Part shown: positions 34,801 to 45,768 of the stretch, piece by piece
Numbering within the stretch: position 1 is the first letter of the stretch
Layout of the letters: each line of letters starts with the position of its first letter
NCBI RefSeq assembly: GCF_000208865.1
Contig: NC_018391.1
Location: 806,001 to 870,000, forward strand
Length of the DNA stretch: 64,000 bases
From: Neospora caninum Liverpool
Taxonomy: Eukaryota > Apicomplexa > Conoidasida > Eucoccidiorida > Sarcocystidae
Direction: 5' to 3'
The notes under the pieces: model-generated
What the model was told of the DNA's origin: nothing
The model's input: the letters and a program-made list of their open reading frames with translations, nothing else
Databases searched by the model: none
Program-made: the position numbers and the translations under genes

Positions 34801-37800
34801 GGCAGCGTCGGCAAGGCTTCTTCGCCCGCTTTTCGTTCCCCCCTCGATGGCGAAGAAAATGCCCACGACGGAAACAACTTCTTCACGAGGATGTCTTCGA
34901 AAGAAACAGAGGGCAGACAAAAACGCAGCGGCAACGCTTCAGGCTGAGAAAGATCAAGGTCGAACGCCGGAGGGAGCATGCAGGATCGCATGCCCACCAG
35001 CCCGAAGAAACGAGAAGTCTAGGCGTATCTGAGAATCTGACGCACGATGTGGCTTGCCTCGTCTGTGCGAGCAAAACATGCGTCTCTGCGAAGAGAGAAC
35101 GAAACTCTTCCCTGGTTTCGTCTTCATTTTTTCTTCAGAAAAGGCCCTCCCTAACCACACACAAAAAACTCACAGACCCCCGCCGACACGTTCCAGCCCC
35201 TCGCGCTGGCCAGCGTACCCCACTCACCCCTGTCCCTTTTCTGTCTCTGATCCTCTTTTACCTGGCAAGGTGTCATACGCCTGGCTCCACAGTTCTTCCT
35301 CGTCTTTTTTCCCAGTGTATAGACTCCGCGGAGATGTGGCAGCCTCATTCTCCCCCTTGGCTTCATTCACCGCGTTTCCGTGTCCAACGTCTCCTGCTCT
35401 CCGCGCACGTTCGCCGTCTTCTCTCTCGTCATGTTCCCCCTTCGTTCCAGCTCTGTTCTTGGCGGCCTGTCTCTCTTCTTTCACCTTTCTCCGAGTCGTT
35501 TCCGCCGCCTTCTCCCCTTCTTCTTTCTTCGCTTGCGCCGCTTTCTCTGCATGCGCGGCCAGTCGCTCCTGTCTCTCCCTCGTTCGCAGTTCGTGAGTGC
35601 GACGCGCTTCGTCAAGGAGCGACCGAAACTCGTTTTCCAAACCGAACGCGATTGCCGGCGAACCGGAGGAGGAATCCAACGAAAGGGGAGGGACGGGAAG
35701 AACGCGTGCCGAGACAAGTGGAGAAGCCGGCTGTGAAGACGGGACGCCTGGAGACGCATGCAGAGCTCGAACACAGGGAAGGAGGGAACGTGCATTCACG
35801 CAACAGAAAGAGACGCCCTTTGCAGACGAGAGAAACACACGAATACGCCCGGTGCGCGAGGGCTACGCGAGGGAGACGGGAAAGGAAGGGAAAAGCGAAG
35901 CCAACCGAGACATCCACGTTCTTCGCGATGTCACACAGAAATCGGTGACACATCTCGTCTTCGCCGAACGACGCACGCACGTCGAAACGCGAGCACTCCA
36001 CACTCCTCCGTTCTCTCTCTCTCTTCTCCTTTTCTCCCTCTCTCTCTTTTTCCCTCCTATCTCATCTCTTTTCCTACTTTTCTCTTTTCCGCTCCTGTGT
36101 CCTCTCTCTTTCTCGCGCCGAGTGTGCATGTGGCGCATGAAGTGTGGATTCGAGAAACCGCCGGGGGAACTGATCAAGCAACAATCCGCTTTCCGAGAGA
36201 AGAACTGATCAAGCAACAATCCGCTTTCCGAGAGAAGAACTGATCAAGCAACAATCCGCTTTCCGAGAGAAGAACTGATCAAGCAACAATCCGCTTTCCG
36301 AGAGAAGAACTGATCAAGCAACAATCCGCTTTCCGAGAGAAGAACTGATCAAGCAACAATCCGCTTTCCGAGAGAAGAACTGATCAAGCATCAATCCGCT
36401 TTCCGAGAGAAGAACTGATCAAGCATCAATCCGCTTTCCGAGAGAAGAACTGATCAAGCATCAATCCGCTTTCCAAGAGAAGACCTGATCAAGCAACAAT
36501 CCGCTTTCCGAGAGAAGACCTGATCAAGCATCAATCCGCTTTCCGAGAGAAGAACTGATCAAGCATCAATCCGCTTTCCGAGAGAAGAACTGATCAAGCA
36601 TCAATCCGCTTTCCGAGAGAAGAACTGATCAAGCAACAATCCGCTTTCCGAGAGAAGAACTGATCAAGCATCAATCCGCTTTCCGAGAGAAGAACTGATC
36701 AAGCATCAATCCGCTTTCCGAGAGAAGAACTGATCAAGCAACAATCCGCTTTCCGAGAGAAGAACTGATCAAGCAACAATCCGCTTTCCTCTGTGCGCGC
36801 CGCAAATGGAAGACGCGGTCGAGGCAGTGGCAGAATCGAGGCAAACTGGTGGGTTCGCGCGAGGGCAGAGACAGGAAACAGACGCGACCGCCAGAATCGC
36901 AAAGAGACGCAACCTACCGTCGCTGTCCTTCTCTCCGGAATTCTTGGCCGCTGGCCGCCTCTCTGTCTCGCGCCTTCTCACAACTTCCTCCACTGCATGC
37001 GCGACGGCTTGACTGGCCAGCGCCGCCCAGTTTTCGTCAGGCGTGTCCTACGAGAGAGTCGCCAGAACGCAAAGGCAGGAAACCAAGTCAAGAGAAAAGA
37101 ACGACGTCCAGTTCGACGTCGACGAAGACGAAAACGCACGCGCAGCAGCAACCAGACGAAGCGCCTGTCCGCCGCATTCTGGCGAACGGGAGGAGAGAGA
37201 GGAAGAGACGGCACGAGAAGACACAACATGCGGAGCGGAGACCCGCGCGCTGCTCGAAGCTTGACGACTGGCGACGACTGGCGACGACCGGCGACGACGA
37301 AGCAAAGAAGCAAAAGAGACGCGAAGAACAGACACGCAAGGAGAGATGCAGACAGGCCACGCACGAAGCGAGAGGCACGAAGCGAAGACGCAAGAAGAGG
37401 GCGGGGAGAGCGCAGAGACAGGACCCGATACGCGTATCGGAACTGACGCAGCCTCAAAAGTTCTCCTTTTCTTTCCTCACCATCAGAAGAACAACGATAC
37501 GGAACGGTTCGCCTCCACTCGGCTGCTGTCTTCCGGCCTCTCTCGCTCTCTCCTCGAGACCACGACCGAGGCCTCTCAGGATCACAGCGACCTCGTCGGG
37601 AAGCTCCACAGCCAGAGGGGGAGTGTCTCCTGTTCCTGGAGGCGAGCGCGCTTCGTTTCGAGTGCAAGGGTTGTCTTCTTCCTGAGAGCGAGACACCCCC
37701 GCAGCAGCGGCCGGGTGCGCCGCTGCTGGAAAGAAACGGAGCTGACCCGTGTGAAGCGGAAGGAGTGCGACTGACCCGACGTGGCCCAAGATCCTCGCCC

Positions 37801-38491
37801 AACTAGCTGCCTCGGCGGCTGTTCCGTCGCTCCGCAAGAGAGCAGCGAGCGTGGAACTCGCGTTCTCCGGCGCGTCTATCGGCAACGCGCCTTCGCCCTC
37901 TTCTGTGGTCGGAGGCGAGAAGGGCGTCCGAGCGAAGTCAAGGCGGAGAAGCACGGCCGGTGACGCGCCAGGCAAATGCTCAAGAGACGCGAAAAAACCT
38001 GCAAAGACACACGCCAACGGCGGCTCTCACAGTTCTTTCCATCCCTCAACCCCTACGACAGATACATCCCCGCGCATTCACGCAAGCACTAACAGACACA
38101 AAATAGTGGATTGAAGGTTTTCGTCGCACACGTATACCTATGAGCACATACAAATATATGTGTATCTGCTTTTGTAAACGAATATAGACAGACACGTACC
38201 CGTGGATCCATTTACTAGTGCAAATGCACATATGCATATATACGTATAGGTGCCGACCGAGAAATTTGAATAGCACATTGCCTGCGGCCTGGATACGGGG
38301 AGTTGACTCGCATGCATGCGCACATGAACCAAACGTCTCAGTTTATCCACCAGCGTACACGCGTACACCGAAACAGCTCCACAAATACATTGACATATGC
38401 ATATATACACATACAAATATATATATATATATATATATATGAGCAAAGTTCAACGCTGCCCGCATTTCTGTGCATCTTTCTTTGGACACAG

Positions 38492-38527
<36 letters not shown>

Positions 38528-39335
38528 AAATTATCTGCATGCTTGCAGGTGTCCGAAGTCTAGATGTCATTTTTGCGCGTTGTCTGTCTGCCTTCTCTGT
38601 GGCGCATGCGCCACGGGGTTTGAAGCTCGGGTGTCGCCGCGGAGGGCGAAGAGCGTTTGTGCGGGTCCTCGTTCTCTCACTTTGTTCTCGTTCGCCGTGG
38701 AGTCGGGCCGTGCCTTCCACGGCCAGTTCTCCAGGGGAAAGCCGCCCGTTTTCTCTCTCACTGCCTCGCGGCTCCGCGGCGGAACCTCGCAGCGACAAGC
38801 CGAGAACCTGCGAGACAATCTGCGCCTTCTCCGGATGGGCAGCGCACAGCACGCCCACAACCAGCGGCGAGAAGAAGGGCGACAAGGCCATCTCTCTTCT
38901 CTCTTCTCTCTCCTTCTCGTCTTTTTCCTTCTCTTCTCTCTCCTTCTCTTCTCTCTCCTTCTCGTCTTGTTCCTTCTCTCTCTCCTCTCTCTCGGTTGCC
39001 TTCAGAGCCTCCTTCGCGTTTCGCAGGCCGCGTGAGGAGGGCGTAGGTGGAGACACTGGCGTGCGTAGGAAGTTCTGGAGGGCTCTGAGCGCCTGAGCAG
39101 GCGACTCGTGAAGGAGATTTGTCAGCGCCTGAAAGGAAAAACGCGTAGCCCAGTGCAGCGCAGAAACGAGAAGCGTGTTGTCCTTCTCGCTCTTCCGAAA
39201 CGCACAACCCCCCTCTTTCGTAAGAAACACAAACCTGGCAATTGCTGGATGTCCACGACTCTCGCGAAGGGCCCTCTCTAGCGCTCGTCCTTCCGAGAAG
39301 AAACCACCCCAGGCCGCCGCTCGGAGGTACACCAT
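31873..39335 (-). CDS. Multi-exon protein of unknown family (frame broken by a 31-bp duplication)
   Basis: Minus-strand exons, each with donor, acceptor and agreeing phase: 39335-38762, 37998-37481, 37047-36918, 35747-35262, 34894-34719, 34466-34338, 34229-34004 (frameshifted), 33724-33648, 33274-about 33004, 32766-31873. The ATG at 39335 opens the recognised part, but a splice from upstream is possible because a T-rich stretch precedes it. Visible parts: a helical N-terminal section (LTNLLHESPAQALRALQNFL); a run of EREEKEREEKEKDEKERE charge repeats; a likely beta-rich section coded at 37998-37481; a Lys/Glu/Ala coiled coil at 35747-35262; Leu-rich helical pieces (ILQTLLPLFDAATLAAV, LLQDELRHLYLQ); a serine-rich tract near 32290-32457; and a C-terminal helical part rich in Ala/Leu. 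I do not recognise a family. The donor near 33004 and the absence of an intron in the Ser-rich part are uncertain. Confidence 0.6.
32281..32457 (-). repeat. Polypyrimidine/poly-Ser-Pro low-complexity tract
   Basis: On the minus strand this is nearly pure pyrimidine (CCTCTTCCCCCTCCT-type repeats), read as Ser/Pro strings in the frame of the last exon of the unknown minus-strand gene. Just after it a GATGCAG could serve as an acceptor, so part of this tract may be intron instead of coding. Confidence 0.7.
34168..34229 (-). repeat. Exact 31-bp tandem duplication inside an exon
   Basis: Two identical 31-bp copies, 34168-34198 and 34199-34229, sit at the 5' edge of the minus-strand exon that starts at 34229. 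The exon as seen is 226 nt (not a multiple of three) between a phase-0 donor and a phase-0 acceptor. With one copy it would be 195 nt and in frame. With two copies the frame reads VAKLKKEMED and then reaches a stop 18 codons later. Confidence 0.85.
36168..36789. repeat. 35-bp minisatellite, about 17.8 copies
   Basis: The unit begins AACTGATCAAGCAACAATCC and is 35 bp long, containing the palindrome TGATCA. Copies are almost identical; the variants are GCAACAAT versus GCATCAAT, one CCAAGAGA and two GAAGACCTG. The array lies in the intron 35748-36917 of the unknown minus-strand gene and makes up about half of that intron. Confidence 0.95.
38490..38525. repeat. (TA)n microsatellite in first recognised intron of the unknown minus gene
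   Basis: About 17 TA units; another run lies at about 38418-38440. Both are in the intron between the exons ending at 38762 and starting at 37998. Confidence 0.9.
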
Positions 39336-39418
39336 GAGAAACAAAAACGACGCACCACATACTCTCAAATATATGCATATACGTCTGCATACCCATGTCA
39401 ATGAGATAGAGAGAGAAA

Positions 39419-39663
39419 TAGATAGGTAGATAGATAGGTAGACAGATAGATAGGTAGATAGATAGATCGACAGATAGATCGACAGATAGATCGACAGATA
39501 GATCGACAGATAGATCGACAGATAGATCGACAGATAGATAGATAGATAGATCGACAGATAGATCGACAGATAGATCGACAGATAGATCGACAGATAGATC
39601 GACAGATAGATCGACAGATAGATAGACAGATCGACAGATAGAGAGATGTAGATAGATTGATTG
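39419..39663. repeat. GATA/GATAGATCGACA tandem array
   Basis: It begins as GATAGGTAGATA variants and becomes a regular 12-bp unit (GATAGATCGACA), about 14 copies, ending near 39663. It lies just 5' of the first recognised exon of the unknown minus-strand gene. On the minus strand it reads as an open Cys/Arg/Ser/Ile string that is not believable protein. Confidence 0.95.
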
Positions 39664-41141
39664 ATAGCGATGCAGAGCTAGAGAGAGGTACGGGGCGAGA
39701 TACGTGCAGAGAGAGACGGAGACATAGAAAGAGATTTCGATCTAGATAGAGAAGGATAGAGGCGCATGCGTGTGCATATAGACGCGCCGACAGGTAGGCG
39801 GCTGCATAGTGAGAGTTGTATAGACCCACATGGAGAGACAGCGATACAACAGGTCTCTTTCACCTGTACAACTGGAGATGTCTATAGATATAAGGGCCGA
39901 AAGACGGAGAAATATGCATGCAAAGCCGGTAGGCTTGAGCGCAGTTGAGTGCAAATCAGCCTTTCTCACCAGAGTGGAGCATGCGGGCTCAGCGGCTCCG
40001 CGAAAGCCGCGAGGAGAAAGGATCTGCAATGTACAGATGCACAGAGAAAACGCGGTTCCAGGGACTTGCAATTAACAGCTGCATGCACCTTAGCAATCCG
40101 ACACAGAACACCGGAGACACAGGAGCAGTCGCCTCTCACAATGTGAACCTGAGGATGCGGAGTCGCCAGGAAAACCGAGAGCAGCCACAGGAGATATTCA
40201 CCTGTCTCGTCCACAACGAAAAATGATGCGCTAGACACGCTTTATGTTTCTGCCACGTAGAACCGGAGACACACATTTACATGTGGAAACGAGACTTGGC
40301 CTGGATTTTTAAGTTTACGCGTGTGCCGCGGTGTGTGTCTGTGCCTATGCAATTCGATTCGCCTCCTCATCTCTGCATCGACGCGAACGTACACACGTGC
40401 ATGTACGCATTTCCCTTGCGGAAGGAGGCAAGGCCGGCCCGTTTCCGCCATTTGATGCTAAGAGAAACCGGAGCGCTTCCCCTCTGCATCAGATGCCATC
40501 CACGTAGCTTCTCTGAGGTTCAGGTGTACGTACGGAGTGCGAGAACGGCCGAGAGAGAGCAAGTACTGACGACACCAGGGAGTGGGATCCCGAGAGAAAG
40601 AAGAGAAAAACCAGTGAGAAGAGGGCAAAGGAGAGCATTTTGTTTGGACAAGGCCGTCGGCAATTCCCTGAGACGTTTGTTGGAATGGAGTCTCGCGCGG
40701 CTGTCACTGCAGACGCGGTGTCCTGTTTCTCCTCGGCCGCTGGAGAATGTCCTTCTTCTAGCGCCGCTCCTTCCACATGCGACGGGCCGAGTTGGGCGTC
40801 TCTTCCTCCGTGTTTCGTCCCCCTTTCCCCAAGTCCGTAGCGCGTGCACGCGCCGCAAAGGCCCGCGCGCGTCTCGGTTTCTCGCTCGCGCCGCGAGAGC
40901 CGCAGGAGACGAACCTCAGGAGACGAGCGGCCAAAAGAAAGAGCGAGAGGCCACGGAGGAGAGCAGCGCACCAAAGAGAGAGGAGACACAGAGGGAGAAG
41001 TGCCCAAAGAAGGCAACAAACAAAGCGACGGGACACGCAATCCAAGCTGCGAGCGCATTCTGAGTCCGGTAGTGTAAAGGCCTTTCCGTCTCTTGGGGGA
41101 CGTTTCCTGTCTAGGAGGACGCCCGAGTTTCCGATTCAGGT

Positions 41142-41432
41142 TCAAGCTCGATTGTCCTGTCTCTGCCTTGAGCACGGAATTTGAGAGTCTCTCTCGTGTG
41201 CCCAGCGAGAGTCGCCATCTTCGCTCTGTTCGAGGTGTTCCGCGGCGCCGTGCCGCGTGAACAGAAGCGAGCGGCGAGAAGCCCTCTCGGCGCACGCACC
41301 CGCGCCGGAACCACGAGCGGTCTGTTTGCTGCGCTGCGGACGGATCCGTTTCCACAAGCGCACGCATCTTCTCTGTTGGGAGGTGGCGAGAGGAGTCGGC
41401 GAGACAGAACGAAGGAGCGAGGAGAGCTGCAT
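41142..41432 (-). CDS. Possible exon with a mitochondrial-presequence-like N-terminus
   Basis: A minus-strand ATG at 41432 opens 96 codons starting MQLSSLLRSVSPTPL, followed by an Arg/Lys-rich stretch with almost no acidic residues for about 45 positions, then an acidic part. That is the pattern of a mitochondrial targeting peptide. No downstream exon has been joined to it, and a different minus-strand frame across the same bases is also open (ending at 40489). It could be the start of the unknown minus-strand gene, or chance in GC-rich DNA. Confidence 0.25.
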   Translation of the reverse strand: MQLSSLLRSVSPTPLATSQQRRCVRLWKRIRPQRSKQTARGSGAGACAERASRRSLLFTRHGAAEHLEQSEDGDSRWAHERDSQIPCSRQRQDNRA

Positions 41433-43689
41433 GCGTTTCAGTTCTTTTCTCGTGGCATCCTTGCCGCGCGCGAGCGGCGTCGAGACCCCGGCGGGAGAGC
41501 TTGGGCGTGCTGTACAGACAGCCGAGCTGAATCGGCGCCTCGGCCATGGAGAGCAGACGGGAAGAGGGGACGAAGAAAATGGTCAGCACTTGCGAAATCG
41601 CGCGAAATATCGAGAGAAAGCGGCCGGCGGGAGCCCCGTGGATCTTCGCTGGGGGCGCAGAGGATCGCGAGATCGACCACGCGAGAGCGGAGAGAAACGC
41701 GGGAAGAAAAGGAGGGCCAGCAAGAGAGAGAGCGGAAGACTGGGAAGAACAGATACAAACAAGATGCAGGTGACGCCAGAGGAGAGAGAGAACAAGACAC
41801 ACCGGGAGGCGGTGCGCGAGTCTCTGAGACCAGGGAAACGGCGTCGGACGCGGCCGCTACGGTTGATGCGAAAACACAGGAGGGAACCGAGAAAAGAGGG
41901 ATTTCTCGGCACCAAGTGTGTCGACTTGCATGTCACTGCAGAGAGACATCCTGTTGACCTCGAATCGGCCACACGCGGTTGCGCGCCCCCCGTCTCGCAC
42001 AGTTTTTCTCAAGCGCATGCGCGGCAAGATGTCTTCCGAGAGACAACCCGCGCGTTTAGGCGTCCCGTCTCGCTGCAGGCGCTGCGTCTCTCCTCCCAAG
42101 GCGACCGAGTTTTCGACGCTGTTGGCCAGCATCGCTCTTTCCGTCTTTTTCTGCGCCCCTTTCGCGTGGCAGCGGAGAAATCTTCCGGTCCTCGGCTCCC
42201 CCTACACCTTTTTTTCGGTTCCCCGAACAGAAGAGTGAGACAGATCTCACGTGTGCAGTGGGGAGAAAGAGGCCAGAGAAATCGCGCGGTTTGGCCGGGT
42301 CCGCACACGGCACAGATGTGACGACGACGCGCATATTCAGAACTCGGCACGTAAGAAACCGACACGGAAGGACGTTTCTTTCGTGGAAAGCTCTCCACGT
42401 TGGCCTTTGGCTTCCGCGCTGTCCTCTCTCTCGTGCAGAGCGAGGCGCAGACGGGAGACACGGTTACCTGACCCCGCGGCCTCGACGCGGACGAGTCCGG
42501 TTAGCCACTGACGCCGATCGCCGGGGACGGTTGCGCGTCTTCTGCCGCGAGAAAGACGCGCGCCCGTGTGTCGTTTTCGTTCAGCCTAAACGAAGTGCTA
42601 GACGACGGGTAGAGATCCTTAGAAAACGGGAGCTTTTCTGTCCCTTTACCGGGAAAAAATTCGCGGGGTGTTCACCTACAGCTGAGCGGCTGAGCGTATA
42701 TACGCGCGCGGCAGCTCCGACCCGCCCCCCCTCTTTGGAGTCCTCGTTTCTCAGGATAGATAGGTTCCAGTCTCGTCTCTCATCGTGTGGTTTAAAGCAA
42801 CGAGGAGGAACTGAGGACGAGCGGGATCGTGTGAGGCAGGGTGCTGCCGAGACACCCTCCGACGTTCCTTTTGTGTCTGCCTACAGCGAGGCCTCTAAAG
42901 AGTACACATTGTCCGTTTCGCCGCAGCGCCACTGTGGCGTTCGAGACGCCCTCGTTTGCTCCCACTCTCAGCGTTTCCTGGACCTACAAGCCTTTTGTGT
43001 GGAGAGTTCCGTTTGAGCCTTGACCCTCTCGGTCGTTCTTTAGTTCGTTCGCTTGCGCTTGAGTTTTGGGGGCGCGTGTCTAGAGGGGGGGTGGGAGCCC
43101 GTCGAAGATGCCCCGTCGACACGCACACTTCCGAAAAACGCATTTATCGTTCCTCCTGAACGACTGCACATCCGGCCTCGCTCAGGCGACAGGCGATGCT
43201 TCTCGAACGACCTGGAGAATGGGAGGTAACCGCGGGCGCGTCTCCTCGGCCCAGATGCGCCTGCACGGAGGAAAACAGAGTGCTCCTGAGCAGCTCTAGA
43301 GCCGAGTGGAAAAGGAGGTGAGGGCGAAAGCGCGCCGCGTGCCTCTGCGTGTGTATTTGTGACCGATTTGACGGTCCCTGGACGTTGACAATGCTTCATT
43401 TATTCCTCGAGAGAGTTTCTGAGGAGAGAGCTTGGGGAAAAAAGGGGACAAGAATGTCGCTGGATCTGCTGCAAAAAACCCGTCAGTTTGTACGACATAC
43501 GAGATAGATTGACACGACACAAAACTTTCCCTCTAGGCCACCTCGGCCCAGTTCCTTCGGTCTCCCTCTCGCCGGGTCGAACCAGGCGGCGTCGGAATTC
43601 CGCCCTGTTCCGAGTTTTGTCCGCTGGCGAGGATTCTGGTTTGGCTGTGAACACACCATCCCTTTCTGTCACAAACAGATGCCAAGCAA

Positions 43690-45700
43690 GCCTTTTACGT
43701 GCAGTGTCTCGAGCTTTCCACCCATCCGGCCGTCGCCCTTTTTGAGCACTTGTCTCCGGCGAACTTCACTCGCGGGTGGGGGCTGTCTGACGTATCCGAC
43801 TGTTGGGCTTCTGACACGAACCGCGAGATCCGCAGTTACGGACTGCCACGTCTCAAATTGCCAGGAGCCCCCACACGCCCACGTCAGTTTCTCCGTTGGA
43901 AGGAATATTCGTGTTTCCCCAGAGTGCACGAATATGCAGTAAAGCGGCACCGTACACCTCCAAGGATTCCCAAACAACTCTGTACACCAACAACCTCGAC
44001 TTTCCCAAAACGCCGCTTCCACTAAACGAACACGGTCGAAGCGCACGGAAGGCGTCTTTACCGGCTGCCTGGTCAGCGCGAGAGATCCCGTCTTTTGCAG
44101 TGTTATTTGTCGACTTCGCGCCCACGGAGAGTACGTCGTGGTCCCCGGCGTTTGCGCCAAAAGAGGCCTCACGCAACGCTCTCCATCGCGGCGGTTCTCG
44201 ATCGGTTTCGGACTCAGATCCTCGCTTACGCATGCCCAACTGCTTGGGCCAGTCGTGTGGGGGCTCCTTCCCTTTTTTTTCTTCCCTGTTACTCTGTACA
44301 GACGCTTTCGGTGAGAACCACGCGAAGATTCGACGAAACGGAGATCCGTCGTGCCGTCGCGTCTGCGGCTTCTCAAAGCACATGCTCCAGAGAAGACCGC
44401 CGAGAGACCCGTGTCAAAGCAGTCGCGAGGAACGAGCTCTCCCTTTCCTCGACGCACCGTGGCTGCAGTGGAAGAAGCCTCTCGCTGTTCCGGTCTGTAC
44501 ACCGCGGCGGATACCAAGAAGAAAAAAGCGGGGCGTTCAAGAGCCCCGCAAGCTGTGCCCGAAATCCGCCGCACGATCCCGGCGGTCGCGGAATCGGCCT
44601 CTCTCTGGAAACGGCTGCTTCGGGAAAAAACAAGAGGCAGAGAAAAACATGCAAGAAGAGGGAAACGGACAACCAGAAACGAAAAAACATCCGCACCATC
44701 AGGCGACTCCGGCACCTCGTCGTACCGCGGCAGAGCGCCTGCCACGTCAAGAGCGAGGGAGACTGAGCCGCAGGTCCGAGGTGCGTTTCACGACGCACCG
44801 GATACGAAAAACTGGAAAAACTTGAGCTCGATGCAGGCGGGAGACAAAACGCGCAAGGGCTTTTGTGCAGGACCGAAGCGGCTGCTCAGCTGGTGCGAAG
44901 AGCAGAGACAGCCGAGACGGCCGCGATCCAGTCGGACATGCTAGGATTCCAGCGCGAGCCGGGAACGCGTCACTCTGCCAACGCCCGAACAGACAAGAAG
45001 CGACGGGAATCCAAGAGAGTGAAGAAAGCGTGAGTGGAAGGGAGAGGAAGGAACGTGAACGGTTCTCCAGAGAGGGGCGCACGGAGAACGCGGTGAACAA
45101 AAGTGCATCTGGAAACTGCTTCGCACCAGCGAAAAGCATCCTGAGACCGAAAAGGGGGCTCGGGCATTCCAGGGAAAAGAGTGGGAAAACGGCGTGAGAC
45201 CAAACGGGGAGACAAGCGCCGGTATGCTGGAAGCGTCGCTATTGAGGAAACCAAAAAAGGACAAGAGAAGAACGCCAGCTGTACACTTCGTCTTCTCGTC
45301 TCCCGCTCGTCCGTCAATGTGTGCACCCGCCTTGAACGCAATCCTTTTGATGGCCATATCGACCTTTGTGCGGCTCTGGACCGTTGCACAGCGGTTCGTC
45401 GTTCCGGAGCCTGGCCCCTCTTTTGTGGCCTCGCCGCTTGTTTGGTTCTTCCGGGAATTCCCGCCTTCCGCTGGAACTCTCCGCGGCGCGTCTGCCTGTC
45501 CCTCACCCCGTTCCGTCCTGAGTCATCACTTTCTTTGCCTTTTCGCCTGCCTCGCTCTCTCCTTCCTCCTCGTGGATCAACTCTCTTTCCCCTCAACCTT
45601 TCTCAGAGCAGCCCGGGAATCTCCAGCGCGTGCCTCGCACTCTCCATCCACACCAAAAACGCTGGCCTGCCTATCGCGTTCTTCGTGCTTCTCCGCCTCT
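43690..45700 (+). CDS. Plus-strand multi-exon coding region of unresolved structure
   Basis: Several pieces look coding on the + strand, but I could not close a model. Near 43690 a frame after ACAG reads AKQAFYVQCLELSTHPAVALF. At 44101, after a TTTTGCAG acceptor, a frame reads CRLRAHGEYVVVPGV, which faintly recalls the GEYVVVP strand of calpain domain III. At 44301 there is a very strong acceptor (T-rich tract then TGTACAG). At about 44774-45029 a frame reads GYEKLEKLELDAGGRQNAQG and continues as an Ala/Glu/Arg helix to a GTGAGT donor. A phase-compatible continuation from 45130 has a hydrophobic stretch (ALNAILLMAISTFVRLW). The gene would converge on the RING gene. Function unknown; the calpain hint is weak. 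Confidence 0.3.
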
Positions 45701-45768
45701 TTTCTTCCTCGGCGTCCACGTCCTCCAATCGCGCGACACGCGCCGCGCGGCGTCTCTCTTTGTACTTC

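Larger units (their letters stand above)
39336..43689. other. Unresolved region upstream of the unknown minus-strand gene
   Basis: No gene model could be closed here. The left end holds a GATA/TCGACA repeat (separate entry). Between about 40500 and 42130 the minus strand has long open frames with mixed hydrophobic and Arg-rich stretches and several good acceptors, and could be upstream exons of the minus-strand gene. On the plus strand, 42258-43016 is open but starts with a non-ATG codon. Either strand could be coding. I see no conserved domain. Confidence 0.35.

Noticed and set aside
36978..37802. 274-codon minus-strand frame covering 36978-37802
   Set aside because: It crosses two supported exons out of frame; the phase-consistent chain uses other frames there.
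39398..39829. Cys/Arg/Ser-Ile open frame over the GATA/TCGACA array
   Set aside because: A frame made by a simple tandem repeat; no protein evidence.
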